DNA of 64,000 nucleotides from Silurus meridionalis. Taxonomy: Eukaryota > Chordata > Actinopteri > Siluriformes > Siluridae. Every line of letters starts with the position of its first letter. Positions within the stretch are counted from its first letter, which is position 1. The position numbers and the translations under genes were made by a program. The stretch covers positions 17,737,632-17,801,631 of the forward strand of contig NC_060885.1 of assembly GCF_014805685.1 (NCBI RefSeq). Reading direction: 5' to 3'. The notes beneath the pieces are model-generated. The model did not search any database and was not told the origin of the DNA. It worked only from the letters and a program-made list of their open reading frames with translations. Positions 62,185 through 64,000 of the stretch are shown here, one piece after another.

Positions 62185-64000
62185 GTATGATTTAAGATGC
62201 ACAGATTCTACATCTAAATATAAAACAACCAACAAATATCAAATATTTATATATATTCAATCAATTTTGCACAGCAAAAAAGAATGACAGCTTGTCAGTG
62301 CTGTTACATGCCCATGATATAAATGGGATAACCCAAGGCTGTGTACGCACTGTTCAGTTTATTGCATTTGTCTCCTGTTTTGTGCATAACAATCACACCT
62401 AATCACATATTATCCTTTATATATTTTATAAATCTATATATCTTTTTAATTACCATCTTTCTGTCACAACAATTCATGAAAACTGAACAATAATATTTAT
62501 TTTGAAGTTCTTTCCCAAAACTGATCCTATTTTTTTATGCACTGAACACAAAAAAGACTTCACATATCAGCGTATGCCGAACTACAAACTGAAACCTCAG
62601 AAACAAACTTTAGTTTTGTTGTTTATTACTGACAGTAATGTGCTTAACATAATACAACAGAGTTTTGTCTTTGTTTAAGCTCTACAGTCATTAAAAGAGA
62701 CCACTATTATTAGTAGTATTACAGTATGTTTATCACAGGTGCTTCTAATAACGTAATTAAATCTGGTATTTAGATAATGTATGTATCTTGTAAATAATAA
62801 GAATAAAACAAATCCCTGATTCAAATGAATGCTTTATATAACCTTGAACCATAAAATATGTTCCAGAGTGCACCGGTGCAAAGCAATGGAATATTGTAGA
62901 AAACTAGACATTAATAACTAAAATGAATCTTTATAAGGCACCAGTTTCCTGTGAATATTTTCTAAACAAATCTAATCAAACTCCATCTGGCATTGAGCAT
63001 TTGATGAGAAAATGTAGAAAATTTGATGCATGCTTTGAAAAATAAATAGAAAACCTTGTGAATCAAGGGATTTTGAACTCTCAGGGCATCTTCATTTTAA
63101 AGACTTTTAAAATTTCATGCATCCAACAGTATGTTTATAGTTATTGTACATTATGTACTGTATATTACAAGCTTTCTTTGACAATAATATTGAGTATGTT
63201 CAGCACAGATGCTTTTAAACTATGTCCCTGGATACATGAAACATCAATCTACTGTTAAGAGTTCAGTGAGGTCACTCAGATGTAAATACACCAAAGAATC
63301 AAATGCTTCGTCCCCCTAAATAGACTGTGAAAATATTCCAGCATCCTTAGGCTGAGTTAAAGGAGTATATATTGAGCAGGGTATCTAAATGGTGAATGCA
63401 ATAACAATGTAACCTTTGGCAATCTTTTCTCTCTCTCTCTTTCACGCTCAACAGTTCAAGGTTTGGTGAAGGTGCTCTATCACTGCTGACTGATAAGATG
63501 GACCTCAAAGTGACCCCTGCAATGTAATAATCTTTTCTTTATGCAGGCTTCTCTCTGCTATACACCACTAACCTCTCAGCAGCTGGCTACATGCTTTCTT
63601 TGTTATATCTATATGATATGCCATGTTTATGAATGTGTTTTAACTAATTTGTAGATATCCCCAAACATTGCAGATATTACAGTGATTCACGTTCTAAGCT
63701 TATGTTGAAAGGTGATACCTCAAAGATGTTTAAAGACAATTTGTGTTATGAAAAGCAATAATCTCAATGTAATCTTATATATATAACATCTATAATAATA
63801 TCTTCCAGAGGTGCTGTTTATCATCATGACATCCTGTAATAATACTTCACATCAGCATCATGGCAGGAAATGTTGTTTGAACTGGTGTTGTGTACAAAGG
63901 CATTATATGCTATCTTCGAGACTATATCAACTGGCATCACATTCCAACGTTTGGCATGAAACAATATAGTGTACAAGTTGACAGGCTGGAGCCAACAGGC
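60774..64000. other. Upstream of the first zmat4 coding exon: 5' intron or flank
   Basis: The acceptor directly before the start codon implies an untranslated exon further upstream, but I cannot recognise one here, nor a promoter. The region is AT-rich with a (CT)n tract at 62113-62184. Segment 61530-61720 is low in repeats and holds several TAAT/ATTA-type homeodomain-like motifs (ttatctaattga, gttaattaga); this could be a conserved regulatory element but the sequence alone does not show it. Confidence 0.5.
62113..62184. repeat. (CT)n microsatellite
   Basis: A CT run of about 72 bp with two small interruptions (a single A and a TT). Confidence 0.95.

Overview
The window is vertebrate and almost certainly teleost fish DNA: AT-rich, intron-dominated, with GT-AG splice sites, long AC/AT/tetranucleotide microsatellites and a teleost-style mix of mobile elements (Tc1/mariner, hAT, DIRS, Ty3/gypsy, LINEs, tRNA-derived SINEs). 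Otophysan fish such as catfish are compatible with the repeat types, but the species cannot be fixed from the sequence.

The one host gene I can support is zmat4, a four-finger matrin-type zinc-finger gene, on the minus strand. Five coding exons are resolved with consensus splice sites and compatible phases: 60773-60669 (start codon, finger 1), 48907-48815 (end of finger 1), 34359-34200 (finger 2), 24688-24455 (proline-rich linker, finger 3) and 15016-14920 (finger 4). Together they encode about 229 residues, close to the length I recall for human ZMAT4. The terminal exon, expected to hold only a few codons, is not resolved. The non-coding 5' exon and promoter are probably to the right of the window.

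Layout. 1-14,919 (downstream of exon 5: last intron and/or 3' flank): a Tc1-like fragment, a decayed DIRS gag island, a compound tetranucleotide repeat and the 5' end of a hAT element. Intron 4 (15,017-24,454): the main LTR cluster, with a solo LTR with target duplication, an internally deleted gypsy copy on the minus strand, a Gmr1-like copy with integrase before RT on the plus strand, and an LTR-like promoter/polyA block with a 24-bp minisatellite. Intron 3 (24,689-34,199): an internally deleted LINE with a perfect 20-bp target-site duplication, and a TIR element with TGGTGGAC ends. Intron 2 (34,360-48,814): a decayed DIRS element, a roughly 480-bp (TA)n tract split by a complete Tc1-family transposon with an intact 337-aa transposase, and SINEs. 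Intron 1 (48,908-60,668): two 5'-truncated copies resembling that LINE, a Tc1-like fragment, a decayed DNA transposon and several microsatellites. 60,774-64,000 is upstream intron or 5' flank.

I found no convincing undescribed biological system. The most informative items are the intact Tc1 element in its (TA)n landing site, the termini-complete but internally deleted LINE, the integrase-before-RT retroelement and the in-frame stop across the exon 5 splice donor. Element families were assigned from remembered protein and repeat motifs without database searches.
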